The notes beneath the pieces are model-generated. The model was not told where the DNA came from. It saw only the letters and a list, made by a program, of their open reading frames with translations, and ran no database searches. From WHSW01 sp963821025 (GTDB lineage Bacteria > Actinomycetota > Thermoleophilia > Solirubrobacterales > 70-9): DNA of 64,000 bases. Positions within the stretch are counted from its first letter, which is position 1. Every line of letters begins with the position of its first letter. Positions 8,024 to 17,181 of the stretch are shown one piece after another. The DNA is taken from NCBI GenBank assembly GCA_963821025.1, contig CAWGCG010000005.1:186001-250000 (forward strand), in the 5' to 3' direction. The position numbers and the translations under genes were made by a program.

Positions 8024-9240
8024 ACGTCCTCATCTCAGCCGGCTTCGCCGAGGGTCACGCGCTGCCGGCCCTCGCGCTCGCCCGGGCGCTGGTGGCCCGC
8101 GACCACGAAGTTGTGGTCGAGCTCTCCGAGCGCTGGCGGCCCACGGTCGAGGAGCTCGGAGCCGGCTTCGCGGCTGGGCGCGAGTACGAGCGCTTCCCCG
8201 CGGTTGCCGGGGCACGCGGTAAGCCGCCGTTGACCGAGGTGGCCGTCGAGCTGGCGTCGCTCCTCCGCCGGCACCGCCCCGATCTCGTCGTCGCGGACTT
8301 CTCGAGCCCCGCCTCGGCGCTCGCCGCCGAGCTCGCGCGGGTGAAGCTGGCAACCCTGATCCCCACCGTGTATCCGGTCCAGGGCAGGGGTCTGCCGCCG
8401 TTCCTTGCCGGGCTGCTGGCGCCTCGGAGCGCGGCGGGTGCGCTCGCCTGGCGTCTGACCGGGCCGTTGGCGCGCTCTCTTCGCCCCAGCACCCGGTGGA
8501 TCGCTCGCACGCCGGCGCTGATCGACGGCTCGCGGGCCGAGCTCGGCCTGCCCCCGATCGAGGCGGAAGGCCGGCCGCTGACCACCTTCGGGCCGCTTTC
8601 CCCGGGCCTCACCCTCGTGGCGACCTTTCCGGCGCTCGAGTACCCGCGCCGGTGGCCGGCCGACGTGCACGTCACCGGGCCGATGTCGTTCGACCTGCCC
8701 GAGCCCGAGGTCGGCCTTCCAAGCGGCGACGATCCGCTGGTCGTCATCGCCCCCAGCACGGTCCACGATCGCGACCACCGCCTGGTCGAGATGGCGCTCG
8801 CCGCGCTGGCGGGCGAGCGGGTGCGAGTGCTCGCGACCCTGAACCACCGCGGGGCGCGATGGGCGGGGGCGACGCCGGCCAACGCCGCGGTCACCGACTG
8901 GGCCTCCTACGCCCAGGTGATGGCGCCCGCGTCGCTGGCGATCTGCACCGGGGGCCAGGGAACCGTCGCCAGGGCACTGGCGGCCGGCACGCCGGCACTG
9001 GTCTGCCCACTCGACGCCGACAACGCCGAGAACGGCGCCAGGGTGACCTGGGCCGGCGCCGGACTGATGGTGCCGCGGCTGCTGCTCTCGCCGCGCACCC
9101 TGCGCGCCGCGGTTCGCCGGCTGCTCGGCGATCGGGGCTTCGCCGCCCGGGCGGCCGCGATCGCCGGCGCGGGCGACGGCGCCGAACGCGGGGCGCAGCT
9201 GCTCGAGCGCTACGCCACCGGCGCGACGGCGCCGCGGTAG
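8020..9240 (+). CDS. MGT/YjiC-type UDP-glycosyltransferase-like protein, paralogue 3 of 3
   Basis: A 406-residue GT-B paralogue starting at GTG 8020, overlapping the previous stop by 4 bases. The N-terminal His is retained (FAEGHALPALALARAL), but the donor-site motif is CTGGQGTVARALAAG: the His found at the second position in both sister genes (CHG) is Thr here. In GT1 enzymes that His normally contacts the donor diphosphate, so this copy may use its donor differently or be impaired. Its 3' end overlaps the convergent wzt-like gene by 31 bases. Confidence 0.74.
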   Translation: MNVLISAGFAEGHALPALALARALVARDHEVVVELSERWRPTVEELGAGFAAGREYERFPAVAGARGKPPLTEVAVELASLLRRHRPDLVVADFSSPASALAAELARVKLATLIPTVYPVQGRGLPPFLAGLLAPRSAAGALAWRLTGPLARSLRPSTRWIARTPALIDGSRAELGLPPIEAEGRPLTTFGPLSPGLTLVATFPALEYPRRWPADVHVTGPMSFDLPEPEVGLPSGDDPLVVIAPSTVHDRDHRLVEMALAALAGERVRVLATLNHRGARWAGATPANAAVTDWASYAQVMAPASLAICTGGQGTVARALAAGTPALVCPLDADNAENGARVTWAGAGLMVPRLLLSPRTLRAAVRRLLGDRGFAARAAAIAGAGDGAERGAQLLERYATGATAPR

Positions 9241-9977
9241 GCCGCGAGCACCTCGCCGAACTCGCCCGAGGTCACCGCCCTCCCGCGATCGAGCCACAGG
9301 GCCCGGGGACAGATCCGGGCGAGCGCGACATGGTCGTGGCCGGCGGCGACCACGACCCCTCCGCGGGCGCGCAACTCGAGCACGTAGCGTTCGACGATCT
9401 CGCGAAACTCGTGGTCGAGCGCCTCGAAGACCTCGTCCAACAACAGCACGCTGGGCGAGATCACCTGGATCACAGCGAAGCCGAGCCGCGCCCGCATCCC
9501 CTCCGAGTAGGTGTGCACCGGGCGCTCGAAGGCATCGCCCAGATGTGCGCCCGCCGCCATCGAGCCGAGGCGGGCGCGGGCCTCGTCGCGGCTGAGGCCG
9601 GCGAGGACGCCGAGCAGCTCGGCGTTCTCGCGGCCGGTGAGCGGGGCCTGCAACCCGGCGTCCGTCGCCAGCAGCGAGCCGACCCGGCCCCGGACCCCGA
9701 CCCGCCCCTCGTCGGACGGCATCACGCCCGCGAGCAGCCGCAGCAGCGTCGTCTTGCCCGAGCCCGTGCGCCCGACGACCGCGACCCCGGTGCCGGAAGC
9801 GACCTCGAGGGTCAATCCGCGCAGACCCCAAGCAGAGGCACGGACCCGGCGCAGGCGCGCGAGCGCGGGTGTCAGGACACGGCCCAGGTGGTCGAACTCG
9901 AACAGCACCCCGGCATGGTCGAGGTCGATCGCACCCGGCACCGGCGCGTCGCTCGCTCTCGTGGCGGACCCGCTCAT
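9210..9977 (-). CDS. Polysaccharide ABC exporter, ATP-binding subunit (Wzt/TagH type, short form)
   Basis: A 255-residue ATPase that should power export of a lipid-linked polysaccharide across the membrane with the neighbouring permease. Walker A is GRTGSGKTT (about residues 69-77), the ABC signature is the polysaccharide-exporter variant YSEGMRARLGFA, and Walker B is VLLLDEVFEAL. It lacks the C-terminal carbohydrate-binding extension present on the second Wzt in this window. ATG 9977 overlaps the permease stop (ATGA), and longer N-termini have no homology. It is transcribed with the permease and the flavoprotein upstream. Confidence 0.88.
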   Translation of the reverse strand: MSGSATRASDAPVPGAIDLDHAGVLFEFDHLGRVLTPALARLRRVRASAWGLRGLTLEVASGTGVAVVGRTGSGKTTLLRLLAGVMPSDEGRVGVRGRVGSLLATDAGLQAPLTGRENAELLGVLAGLSRDEARARLGSMAAGAHLGDAFERPVHTYSEGMRARLGFAVIQVISPSVLLLDEVFEALDHEFREIVERYVLELRARGGVVVAAGHDHVALARICPRALWLDRGRAVTSGEFGEVLAAYRGAVAPVA

Positions 9978-10753
9978 CCGATCAGCTTCGCGAACTCCGA
10001 TTGCTCGGAACGGAAGATCGGCCAGACGACGGCGAACACGACGACGGCCGTGCCGAGCGGCACCGCGAGCTCCCACGCGGCGGGCGCCTGGCCATAGAGG
10101 AAGACGTCACGAAAGGCTTCGAACAACCCGGTGAGCGGGTTGATCGGCAGCAGCCGCTCGCCGTCGCCCGTGACCTGGTCGAGTGCGATCAGGCCGGGCG
10201 CGAGAAAGAACATCGCCCGCACCAGCGAGACCGCGAACGGCATCAGCTCCGGGTACCAGATGCCGATCAGCGCCCCCGGGTATGCGAGCGCGATCGCAAA
10301 CGCGATCGTGACCGCGAACACCACCGGCACCCACGCCAGCGCGAACGTCGGCCCGACGCCGTAGAGGATCATCATCACCGGGATCATCGTCAGGCTTGCG
10401 GTCAGCACCACCGACTCGGTCGCCACCGACGAGATCGGGATCAGCGTCCTCGGGAAGCCCATATTGATGATGATCGAGCCGCGCAGGCCCACCGACTGCA
10501 GGGCGTTGATGACGCTCATCATCACCAGCTGGAAGGGGATGATCGCGCAGGCGAGGCTGAGCCCGGCCGCGGTTCCGCTGCGGTTAAGGACGACGCCGAT
10601 CAGCACCAGGTAGATACCCAGCGCCGCCACCGGATCCAGCAACCATTTGACGAACCGGATCCGCCCCCGTCCGTACCGGATCAGGATGTCCGACCGGACC
10701 AGCTCGGCGAGGACGTCTGCGGAGCGCTGAAGCGCGGCGGCGGTCGCGCGCAT
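9974..10753 (-). CDS. Polysaccharide ABC exporter, permease subunit (Wzm type)
   Basis: A 259-residue integral membrane protein with about six hydrophobic helices of the ABC-2 type, preceded by an amphipathic N-terminal stretch (ELVRSDILIRYGRGRIRFVKW) typical of Wzm/TagG proteins. Two copies would form the translocation channel for a lipid-linked glycan, with the ATPase whose start overlaps this stop. It begins 18 bases after the end of the flavoprotein gene, so UGM-like, wzm and wzt look like one operon. It is intact, unlike the second Wzm copy in this window. Confidence 0.87.
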   Translation of the reverse strand: MRATAAALQRSADVLAELVRSDILIRYGRGRIRFVKWLLDPVAALGIYLVLIGVVLNRSGTAAGLSLACAIIPFQLVMMSVINALQSVGLRGSIIINMGFPRTLIPISSVATESVVLTASLTMIPVMMILYGVGPTFALAWVPVVFAVTIAFAIALAYPGALIGIWYPELMPFAVSLVRAMFFLAPGLIALDQVTGDGERLLPINPLTGLFEAFRDVFLYGQAPAAWELAVPLGTAVVVFAVVWPIFRSEQSEFAKLIG

Positions 10754-10771
10754 CGCCGGGCCTCGCGGCCG

Positions 10772-12257
10772 CTAGGCGGCGAGATCGAGGTCGGCGAGGC
10801 CCTCGGCGAGCGGCCCCTCCTCGAGGTACTCCGCCTTGGTGTTCACCGACCAGACGTCATGCGCGGCGCCCTCGGTCCAGTTCAGCGTCGCGAGCATCGC
10901 GGTCCACATCGAGTGGTCCTGGTTGTTGTAGCGATGCAGGCCGTTGCGCCCGAAGGTGCTCAGGTTCTCGAAGTGCTCGAGGTAGCCGCGGATCTCGGCG
11001 ACCGCCTCGCGGTACTTCGAGTCGTACATCGGATACGCCTTCGGCACGTGGACCTTGACCCCGTCGACGACCTGCGAGGGGTCGAGGAGGCCGATCGTCT
11101 CCAGCTCACGCACCGCCATCTCGACCGCCTCGGCGTCGGCCATCCGCCAGATCTCGTCGTCGGAGAAGCAGAAGTACTCGACCCCGAGGCACGCGGTGCC
11201 CGCGCGGACCATGTCGGGGCTCCAGGCGCCGAAGTTCTGCACCCGCCCGGCGCGGGTGCGCGGGTCGTGGAGGTAGATCCAGTTGTCGGGGAAGGGCTCG
11301 CGCTCGGTGGTCATCAGCGCCACCAGGCAGAGGTTGCGATAGCGCAGCTGGCGCGCGGCGGCGCGCACGTGGTCGGGCGCGGGCGGATCGAGGCTCTCGA
11401 TCAGCTCCCCGAGCGGCATGCTCGAGAGCACCGCGTCGACGGGGTGGACGGTCTCGGCGCCGTCGGTGGCGACGACGATCCGCTCGACCCTCCCGGCGCT
11501 GTGATTGATCGCCACGCAGCGGTGGTTGCAGAGGACCGGGATCCCGCGTGCTTCGACCGCCTCGGCGAACGCCTCCCACATCTGGCCGGGCCCCAGCCGC
11601 GGGATAGAGGAACTCCTCGATCAGCGTCCGCGGCTCGCCGCGCTGGAGTCCGAGGATGCCGGACACCGCGTGCCAGAAGCTGAATTCCTGAATCCGCTGC
11701 GCCGCCCACTCGGCCTGGATCTCCGCACCCGAGATCCCCCAGACCTTCTCCGTGTAGGAGCGAAAGAAGGCGTCGTAGAGCCGGCGGCCGAAGCGGCCGA
11801 CCACCCAGTCCTCGAAGGTCTTCGGGACCGCGCGCTTGAGCCGCCAGCGCCAGTAGAAGTAGGAGGCGGCACTGCGCAGCGACTCGACCACACCCAGGCC
11901 CTTGAAGACGTCCTGGGCACGCAGCGGATAGTTGAAGAAGCGGTCGCGGTAGTAGATCCGCGACATCCGCGGCCTCGTCAGCAGCTCGTCGCCGAGCATC
12001 TGCTCCCAAAGGCGCTGCACCGGCTCGAGCTTGGTGTAGAAGCGGTGACCGCCGAGGTCGAAGCGGTAGCCGTTGAACTCGACCGTCTTCGAGATCCCGC
12101 CGACGGTGCCGTCCGCCTCGAGCACGGTGGCGCTTCGCCCCGCGGTCGCCAGCACGTAGGCGGAGGTCAGCCCTGCGGGGCCCGCGCCCAGCACCGCCGC
12201 GCCGAGACCCTCGCCATTGTTGGCTCCTCCGCGCAAGGCGGGCAGTCTATCTCGCAT
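10772..12257 (-). pseudogene. UDP-galactopyranose mutase-like FAD oxidoreductase, frameshifted
   Basis: A FAD/NAD(P)-binding flavoprotein of the UDP-galactopyranose mutase / protoporphyrinogen-oxidase-like group (COG1232-like). The N-terminal dinucleotide-binding motif is VLGAGPAGLTSAY, followed by GGISKTVEFNGYRFDLGGHRFY. The gene is split into two frames: the N-terminal part reads to EEFLYP, and the C-terminal part resumes with GQMWEAFAEAV. One extra base near 11599-11601 (reading TATCCCGCGGCTGGGG on the minus strand) accounts for the break. The full product would be about 495 residues. Either the gene is broken or the base is a sequencing/assembly error; both halves are otherwise well conserved. 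Start ATG 12257 is provisional. Confidence 0.75.
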
Positions 12258-12297
12258 CTGGTCGCGCCTCGCCGTTCGGTTCTGGAAAGCTTGCGCG

Positions 12298-13107
12298 GTG
12301 CGGGCCTTGCTCGAAAGCGTTCGCGGCTCCGAGTTCGCTGCCAGAACCCGGATGGCGCCACCGCTGACCCGGCTCGCGGTCGCTCGCGAGCCTCGCGCCC
12401 AACAGCTGCGCCGCGCGCTTCGCAGCACGCTGCTCGGCCGGGTGCCGCCCGCGGAGCGCGCCTGGGCGGACCGGATCGAGGCTCACCGGGAGGCGCTGTT
12501 CGCGCTCGCCGATCCCAGCGGGATGCCGTGCGTCGATGCCGCCGGTGGCCACTCGATCGGATCGCCGGAGACGACCGTCGGGGTCGCCTCGGCGTTCTTG
12601 AGCCTGCCGGCGCCCTGGTGCAGGCTGCTGATGCGGCTGATCGCGGAGATGGCCCCGCGATCCTGCCTCGAGCTCGGGACCGGATTCGGGATCTCGACCG
12701 CCTATCTGGCCGCAGCGCTGGAGCTGAACGGCCGCGGGCAGTTGACGACGCTCGATGGCTCACGCGAGTACGCGCGACGGGCTGCCGACGGCCTCGAGCA
12801 GCTCGGCCTGCGACGCGTGAAGCTCGCCGTAGGTCCGATCGCCGAGACGCTGATCAGCGAGGGCGAACGGCGCGCGCCGGTCGATTTCGTCTTCATCGAT
12901 GCCGAGCACCAGACGCTGCCAACGATCGAGCACTTCGAGCGCGTCCGCCCACACCTGGCGGAGAACGCCGTCGTCGCCTTCGACGATGCCGACTGGCTAC
13001 CCGTCCGCCGGGCGGTCGAGCAAATCAGGGGCCGATCCGGCATCGCGGGGTGGTTGATGGCCGGGCGCTTCGCATTCGTGATCGTCGGCCGCCATCCGGT
13101 GCCTTGA
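12298..13107 (+). CDS. Class I SAM-dependent methyltransferase, paralogue 1 of 4
   Basis: A 269-residue predicted O-methyltransferase. SAM motif I is LELGTGFGISTAY, followed by an acidic residue ending the next strand (LTTLDGS), and VFIDAEH matches the post-I/metal region of caffeoyl-CoA-type O-methyltransferases. The GTG start at 12298 is chosen because alignment with the three sister genes extends upstream of ATG 12352 (VRALLESVRG against HRALMAGGSV). It is first of a coupled set of four and is divergent from the flavoprotein. It probably methylates a sugar or lipid part of the exported glycan; the substrate is unproven. Confidence 0.72.
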   Translation: MRALLESVRGSEFAARTRMAPPLTRLAVAREPRAQQLRRALRSTLLGRVPPAERAWADRIEAHREALFALADPSGMPCVDAAGGHSIGSPETTVGVASAFLSLPAPWCRLLMRLIAEMAPRSCLELGTGFGISTAYLAAALELNGRGQLTTLDGSREYARRAADGLEQLGLRRVKLAVGPIAETLISEGERRAPVDFVFIDAEHQTLPTIEHFERVRPHLAENAVVAFDDADWLPVRRAVEQIRGRSGIAGWLMAGRFAFVIVGRHPVP

Positions 13108-13910
13108 CGGCGGCTCCGGGCTCCGCGCTGGGTGGAGCCGGCTACCGGGTTCTGATGGCCGGGGCCGCCGTCGTGATCGCCACTAGGCGCGGCGCCAGCC
13201 CCCGAGCCGTCGCGCGCGCGCTGTGCACCACCGGCCTGGACCGGATTCCGGCCGCCGAGCGGGCCTGGCTGGCGAGGATCGCCGCCTACCGCGTGCAGCT
13301 GGCCTCGGGCGGGATCGTCGAGTCGGCGAGCCCCGACGATCGTCGCCTGGCCGAGGCCGAGCGCCGGGCCGAGGCCGCCGACGCTTGCCTGTGGATGAGC
13401 CTGCCGCCGCTGCTCGGCACGCTGGTCATGCGCCTCGTTCGCGAGCTGGCACCGCGCCGCTGCCTCGAGCTCGGCACTGGCTTCGGCGTCTCGACCAGCT
13501 ACCAGGCGGCTGCGCTGGAGCTGAGCGGCGCCGGCGACATCGTCAGCCTGGACCTCGAGGGCATGACCCGGATCGCCGGTCCCGGGCTCGCGGGCATCGG
13601 GCTCGGCGATCGGGTCGAGTTGCGCCCGGGACGCATCGAGGAGACCCTGCCCGGCGCGCTCGGGATGGCCGCCCCGATCGACTTCGCGCTGCTCGACGCC
13701 GACCACACCGAGGCCGGGACGGTGGGCGCCTTCGACGCGCTCGCGCCGCACCTCTCGCCCGGAGCGGTAATCATGGTCGATGACGTCAACTGGACCGCCG
13801 AGATGCGGCGTGCCTGGCAGGCGGTGCGTGCCCACCCGCACGTTGACGCATCGGTGCGGCTGCGAAGGATCGGCATCCTGATCATGGCTGATCACCGCGG
13901 CGGCGCATGA
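13104..13910 (+). CDS. Class I SAM-dependent methyltransferase, paralogue 2 of 4
   Basis: A 268-residue paralogue. TTG 13104 overlaps the previous stop as TTGA, and the residues between it and ATG 13155 (GYRVLMAGAA) align with the sister genes, which supports the upstream start. SAM motif I is LELGTGFGVSTSY, and ALLDADHTEA and VDDVNWTAEMRRAW follow. It is cytosolic. The spacing pattern and family match its three neighbours, suggesting methylation at different positions or on different residues of one product. Confidence 0.72.
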   Translation: MTAAPGSALGGAGYRVLMAGAAVVIATRRGASPRAVARALCTTGLDRIPAAERAWLARIAAYRVQLASGGIVESASPDDRRLAEAERRAEAADACLWMSLPPLLGTLVMRLVRELAPRRCLELGTGFGVSTSYQAAALELSGAGDIVSLDLEGMTRIAGPGLAGIGLGDRVELRPGRIEETLPGALGMAAPIDFALLDADHTEAGTVGAFDALAPHLSPGAVIMVDDVNWTAEMRRAWQAVRAHPHVDASVRLRRIGILIMADHRGGA

Positions 13911-14749
13911 GGCCCGACGCCCACATCCCGCCCGACTCGTGGGCGGCGAGCACGGCACACCGGGCGCTGATGGCCGGCGGGTCCGTCCGGGCACCGGCGC
14001 TCGGCGGCTGGCGCGGATCGCTGGTCTCCTCGGCGCTTCGCTGGACGGCGTCGGAGCGCCCGGGCGAGGCCGAGCGCGAGGCACTGGACCGCGTCGAGGT
14101 GCGCCGGGCGGCCGTGCCGTTCGAGATGGCTGCAAGCGACGCGCCGTTCGGCTTCGGGCCGGCCACAGGATCGGCGCCGGAGCCCGAGCCCCCGTCTGCA
14201 CCCGCCGATCCCGCCGCCAACCTCGGCGCAGCCTGGGAGGTCTGCCGGTGGTCGACGGTCCCACCTGTTTGGGGCCGCTTTCTGTTCGCGCTCGTCCGCA
14301 GGCTGGCGCCGCGGTCGTGCCTCGAGCTCGGCACCGGCCTCGGCCTCTCGGCGCTCTACCAGGCGGCGGCACTGGAGCTCAACGGCCGCGGGCGTCTGCT
14401 GACCCTCGATCGCGATCGCGCCGCTCGGATCGCCGAGCGCGGTTTCACCGAGTCGGGCCTCGCCGGCCGGGTCGAGCTCGAGTTCGGCGACATCGACGCG
14501 ACGCTGCCGCGCGTCGCCGAGCGCGGCACGAGGTTCGAATTCGCCTACCTGGATGCGGAGCACTCGGAGGAGGCGACGGTTCGCCACTTCGACGTCGTGG
14601 TGCCGCTGCTGGCGGCGGGCGCGCTGGTCGTCCTCGACGACATTTCGCAGACCGCAGAGATGCGCCGCGCCTGGCGTACGGTTGCGGCCCGCAAGCGGGT
14701 GGCCGGCACCCTGGGGCTGAGGCGGCTCGGCGTGGTCGCCGTCTCGTGA
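13907..14749 (+). CDS. Class I SAM-dependent methyltransferase, paralogue 3 of 4
   Basis: A 280-residue paralogue beginning at ATG 13907, which overlaps the previous stop as ATGA. SAM motif I is LELGTGLGLSALY, with AYLDAEHSEEAT and LDDISQTAEMRRAW downstream. It has a longer proline- and alanine-rich insert (about residues 88-103) than its relatives. Next in the chain is another copy, again with a 4-base overlap. The methyltransferase fold is clear; the acceptor is unknown. Confidence 0.75.
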   Translation: MRPDAHIPPDSWAASTAHRALMAGGSVRAPALGGWRGSLVSSALRWTASERPGEAEREALDRVEVRRAAVPFEMAASDAPFGFGPATGSAPEPEPPSAPADPAANLGAAWEVCRWSTVPPVWGRFLFALVRRLAPRSCLELGTGLGLSALYQAAALELNGRGRLLTLDRDRAARIAERGFTESGLAGRVELEFGDIDATLPRVAERGTRFEFAYLDAEHSEEATVRHFDVVVPLLAAGALVVLDDISQTAEMRRAWRTVAARKRVAGTLGLRRLGVVAVS

Positions 14750-15552
14750 GCCGGATCGGCGAGCTCGCGGCGCGGATCCCGCCCGACGCGCGGATCCGGA
14801 ACGCGGCCCATCGCGGTCTCCTCGGGTCGGCTGCCCCGCTGGTGAACCGCCGGCGCGGCGATGAATGGCAACGGATCGCCCGCGCGATGCGGGCAACCGC
14901 GCGCGGGCGCTTCTCGCCCGGCGAGCGCGAGTGGATCGCGAGGATCGAGGCGCGCCGACAACGGGCCGCGGCCGAGTGGAAGAGGTCGGCGGCCGGGACC
15001 CCGGCGAGCGGCGGCGAGGGCCTGTGGGCGCCGCCGTTCCTGTGGAGCATGCCGCGGATCTGGGCGCGCTTCCTGATGCGGCTGGTCGGCGAGCTCGAGC
15101 CCCGCCGGAGCATCGAGCTCGGAAGCGGGTTCGGGGTCTCGGCGCTCTACCAGGGGGCGGCGCTCGAGCTGCTCGGGTCGGGGAGCCTCGACACGCTCGA
15201 TCGTGAGCCGACCTTGATGCCGATCGCCGCGCGCGGCTTTCGCGAGCTCGGGCTCGACCGGAGGATCACCCTGACCTCCGGCGCCATCGGCTCGACCCTG
15301 GACGAGGTCGCCGCGCGGCTGGCGCCGATCGACTACGCGTTGATCGACGCCGAGCACACCGAGACGGCGACCGTGCACAACTTCGACGCACTCCGGCCAC
15401 ACCTCGCGGATCGCGCGGTGGTCGTCGTCGACGACATCCGCATGGACGCGGAGATGCGCCGCGCCTGGGAGACGATCCGGGAGCGGCCGGGGAACCTGCG
15501 GACTTTCAGCCTGCGGCGCCTCGGCCTGGTGGTGAACGGAACGCCCGCGTGA
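14746..15552 (+). CDS. Class I SAM-dependent methyltransferase, paralogue 4 of 4
   Basis: A 268-residue paralogue with GTG 14746 overlapping the previous stop. SAM motif I is IELGSGFGVSALY, followed by ALIDAEHTETAT and VDDIRMDAEMRRAW. Its stop overlaps the GTG of the membrane glycosyltransferase gene, so the methyltransferases and that glycosyltransferase form one translationally coupled unit. The first position of the LELG motif is I here (C-L in the others). Confidence 0.75.
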   Translation: MSRIGELAARIPPDARIRNAAHRGLLGSAAPLVNRRRGDEWQRIARAMRATARGRFSPGEREWIARIEARRQRAAAEWKRSAAGTPASGGEGLWAPPFLWSMPRIWARFLMRLVGELEPRRSIELGSGFGVSALYQGAALELLGSGSLDTLDREPTLMPIAARGFRELGLDRRITLTSGAIGSTLDEVAARLAPIDYALIDAEHTETATVHNFDALRPHLADRAVVVVDDIRMDAEMRRAWETIRERPGNLRTFSLRRLGLVVNGTPA

Positions 15553-17165
15553 GCTCGCCCGCGCGCGGCATGCGCAATCGTCTCGAACGGATGGCGAGCG
15601 CCCCGGCGCTCGGCGCCGCGATCGCGTGCGCGGCGTTCATCGGCCTCACGATCTGGTGGGTGCTCTACGACAAGGCGCTGCCGGGCGGCGGCGACCCGGG
15701 CATCCACCTGTTCCAGGCGTCGAGCGCCGCCGATCGGATCGAGGGCCTCGACGTCGGCGGCCTGATCGACCTCGGCCCGGTCGGTGGCGAGTTCTTCTAC
15801 CCGCCGCTGGTGCACGTGATTGGCGCGCTTCCGGCAGTCCTCGGCCTCGCGATTCAGGACTGGGGCACGGTGGCGATCAACCTGGTCTTCGTGCCGATCC
15901 TCGCGCTCGGCGTCTACCTCGTCGGCAAGCGCGTCTACGGCCCGCGCGCCGGGCTGCTCGCGGTCGTCTTCGCCCTCGGCACGCCGATGGTGCTCAGCCT
16001 CTTTCACGTCTTCGTCCTCGACGCTCCGCTCGCGGCGATGATCGCGGTCGCCGTCGCGGCGCTCGTCTACAGCGATCGCTTCGAGCGCCGCCGCGAGAGC
16101 CTGATCGCCGGCGTCCTGATCGGGCTGGCGCTGCTGATCAAGCCGGCGGCGCCCCTCTATCTGGTCGGACCGCTGGCGGTGATGCTGATCGCCGGGGGCT
16201 GGCGGCGCTGGCGCAACATCGCCCTGGCGACTCTGGCGGCGCTGATCATCGCCGGCCCCTACTACCTGATCCACCTGAACGAGATCCTCGACCTCGGCGA
16301 GCAGAGCACGATCGGCCCCGAGATCGGCGCCACCGGCGAGGCGTTCGACCGCGACGCGCGGATCTCCTACGACAACCTCTCCTGGTACGGGTGGGCGGCG
16401 ATCAACCAGGTCTGGTTCGTCCCACTGCTGGCGCTGTTCGCGGTTGGACTGGTGGCCGCGGCCCGGGACCTGCGCCGGCGCCCGCAACTGGCCGAGCTGC
16501 TCGCCGGGGTGGTCGTCACCTATCTCGCCCTGGCGCTGGTGCTCTCGATGCGCGACGCGCGCTACATCCTGCCGCTGGTCGTCTACATCGCGGTGATCTC
16601 GACCGGCTGGATCGCGACCGCATCGCGAGCCGCCCTTCGGACGATCGGCGTCGCGGTGCTCGGCGTCGCGGTCGCCGCCAACGTCGCCGCCGCGGCCTTC
16701 GACACGCCCGACCTGCGCCGACTGTTTCCCGGCACGACGTATGAGCTCGACAACGACCCCGGCACGCTCACGTTCCTCGACGACCGCGGCTACTTTGTCG
16801 GTGCGCCCCGGCCCGACGACCTCTGGCCGCGGCTGTTCAAGGCTGCCGAGCGCGAGGGGCTCGAGACCGCGCGGCTCGAGATCCACACCACCGGGCTCTG
16901 GGGCGCGGACCCGATCGTCTTCGACGTGGTCGCGCGCGAGTACGGGCTCCGCGAGGCCGACGTCCTGCGAGCGGGCGTCCAGCGTCCCGACCTGATCGTC
17001 GACACCTGGTTCGAGGGCTCGAGCTTCCCCGGCCAGGACGCGCTGCGGCCCGCCTGCAGCGTGACCGAGGAGGGGGTCGGCTTCAACGGCGAGCCGCTGC
17101 GGATCGTGGTCGCGGTCCGGCGCCTCCAGCCCGACGACAGCTATCTGCCGTGGTGTGAGTTCTAG
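15549..17165 (+). CDS. GT39/PMT-2-like membrane glycosyltransferase
   Basis: A 538-residue polytopic membrane protein with an N-terminal helix, a first luminal loop containing GGDPGIHLFQ (the acidic residue there fits the catalytic Asp of ArnT/PMT-type enzymes), about ten further helices, and a soluble extracytoplasmic C-terminal domain (about residues 390-538). Such proteins use polyprenyl-phosphate sugars to glycosylate lipids or proteins outside the membrane. GTG 15549 overlaps the stop of the fourth methyltransferase. It ends 16 bases from a convergent gene. Confidence 0.75.
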   Translation: MSSPARGMRNRLERMASAPALGAAIACAAFIGLTIWWVLYDKALPGGGDPGIHLFQASSAADRIEGLDVGGLIDLGPVGGEFFYPPLVHVIGALPAVLGLAIQDWGTVAINLVFVPILALGVYLVGKRVYGPRAGLLAVVFALGTPMVLSLFHVFVLDAPLAAMIAVAVAALVYSDRFERRRESLIAGVLIGLALLIKPAAPLYLVGPLAVMLIAGGWRRWRNIALATLAALIIAGPYYLIHLNEILDLGEQSTIGPEIGATGEAFDRDARISYDNLSWYGWAAINQVWFVPLLALFAVGLVAAARDLRRRPQLAELLAGVVVTYLALALVLSMRDARYILPLVVYIAVISTGWIATASRAALRTIGVAVLGVAVAANVAAAAFDTPDLRRLFPGTTYELDNDPGTLTFLDDRGYFVGAPRPDDLWPRLFKAAEREGLETARLEIHTTGLWGADPIVFDVVAREYGLREADVLRAGVQRPDLIVDTWFEGSSFPGQDALRPACSVTEEGVGFNGEPLRIVVAVRRLQPDDSYLPWCEF

Positions 17166-17181
17166 CCGCGGCCGGGGTTGC

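Noticed and set aside
8035..9831. A 598-codon minus-strand open frame antisense to the third UDP-GT-like gene
   Set aside because: Its product is Arg/Gly/Ala-rich without any motif, while both the GT gene and the wzt gene it crosses are clearly real.
12217..12297. A longer start (TTG 12217) for the first methyltransferase
   Set aside because: It would overlap the start of the divergent flavoprotein gene and adds residues without similarity to the sister proteins.
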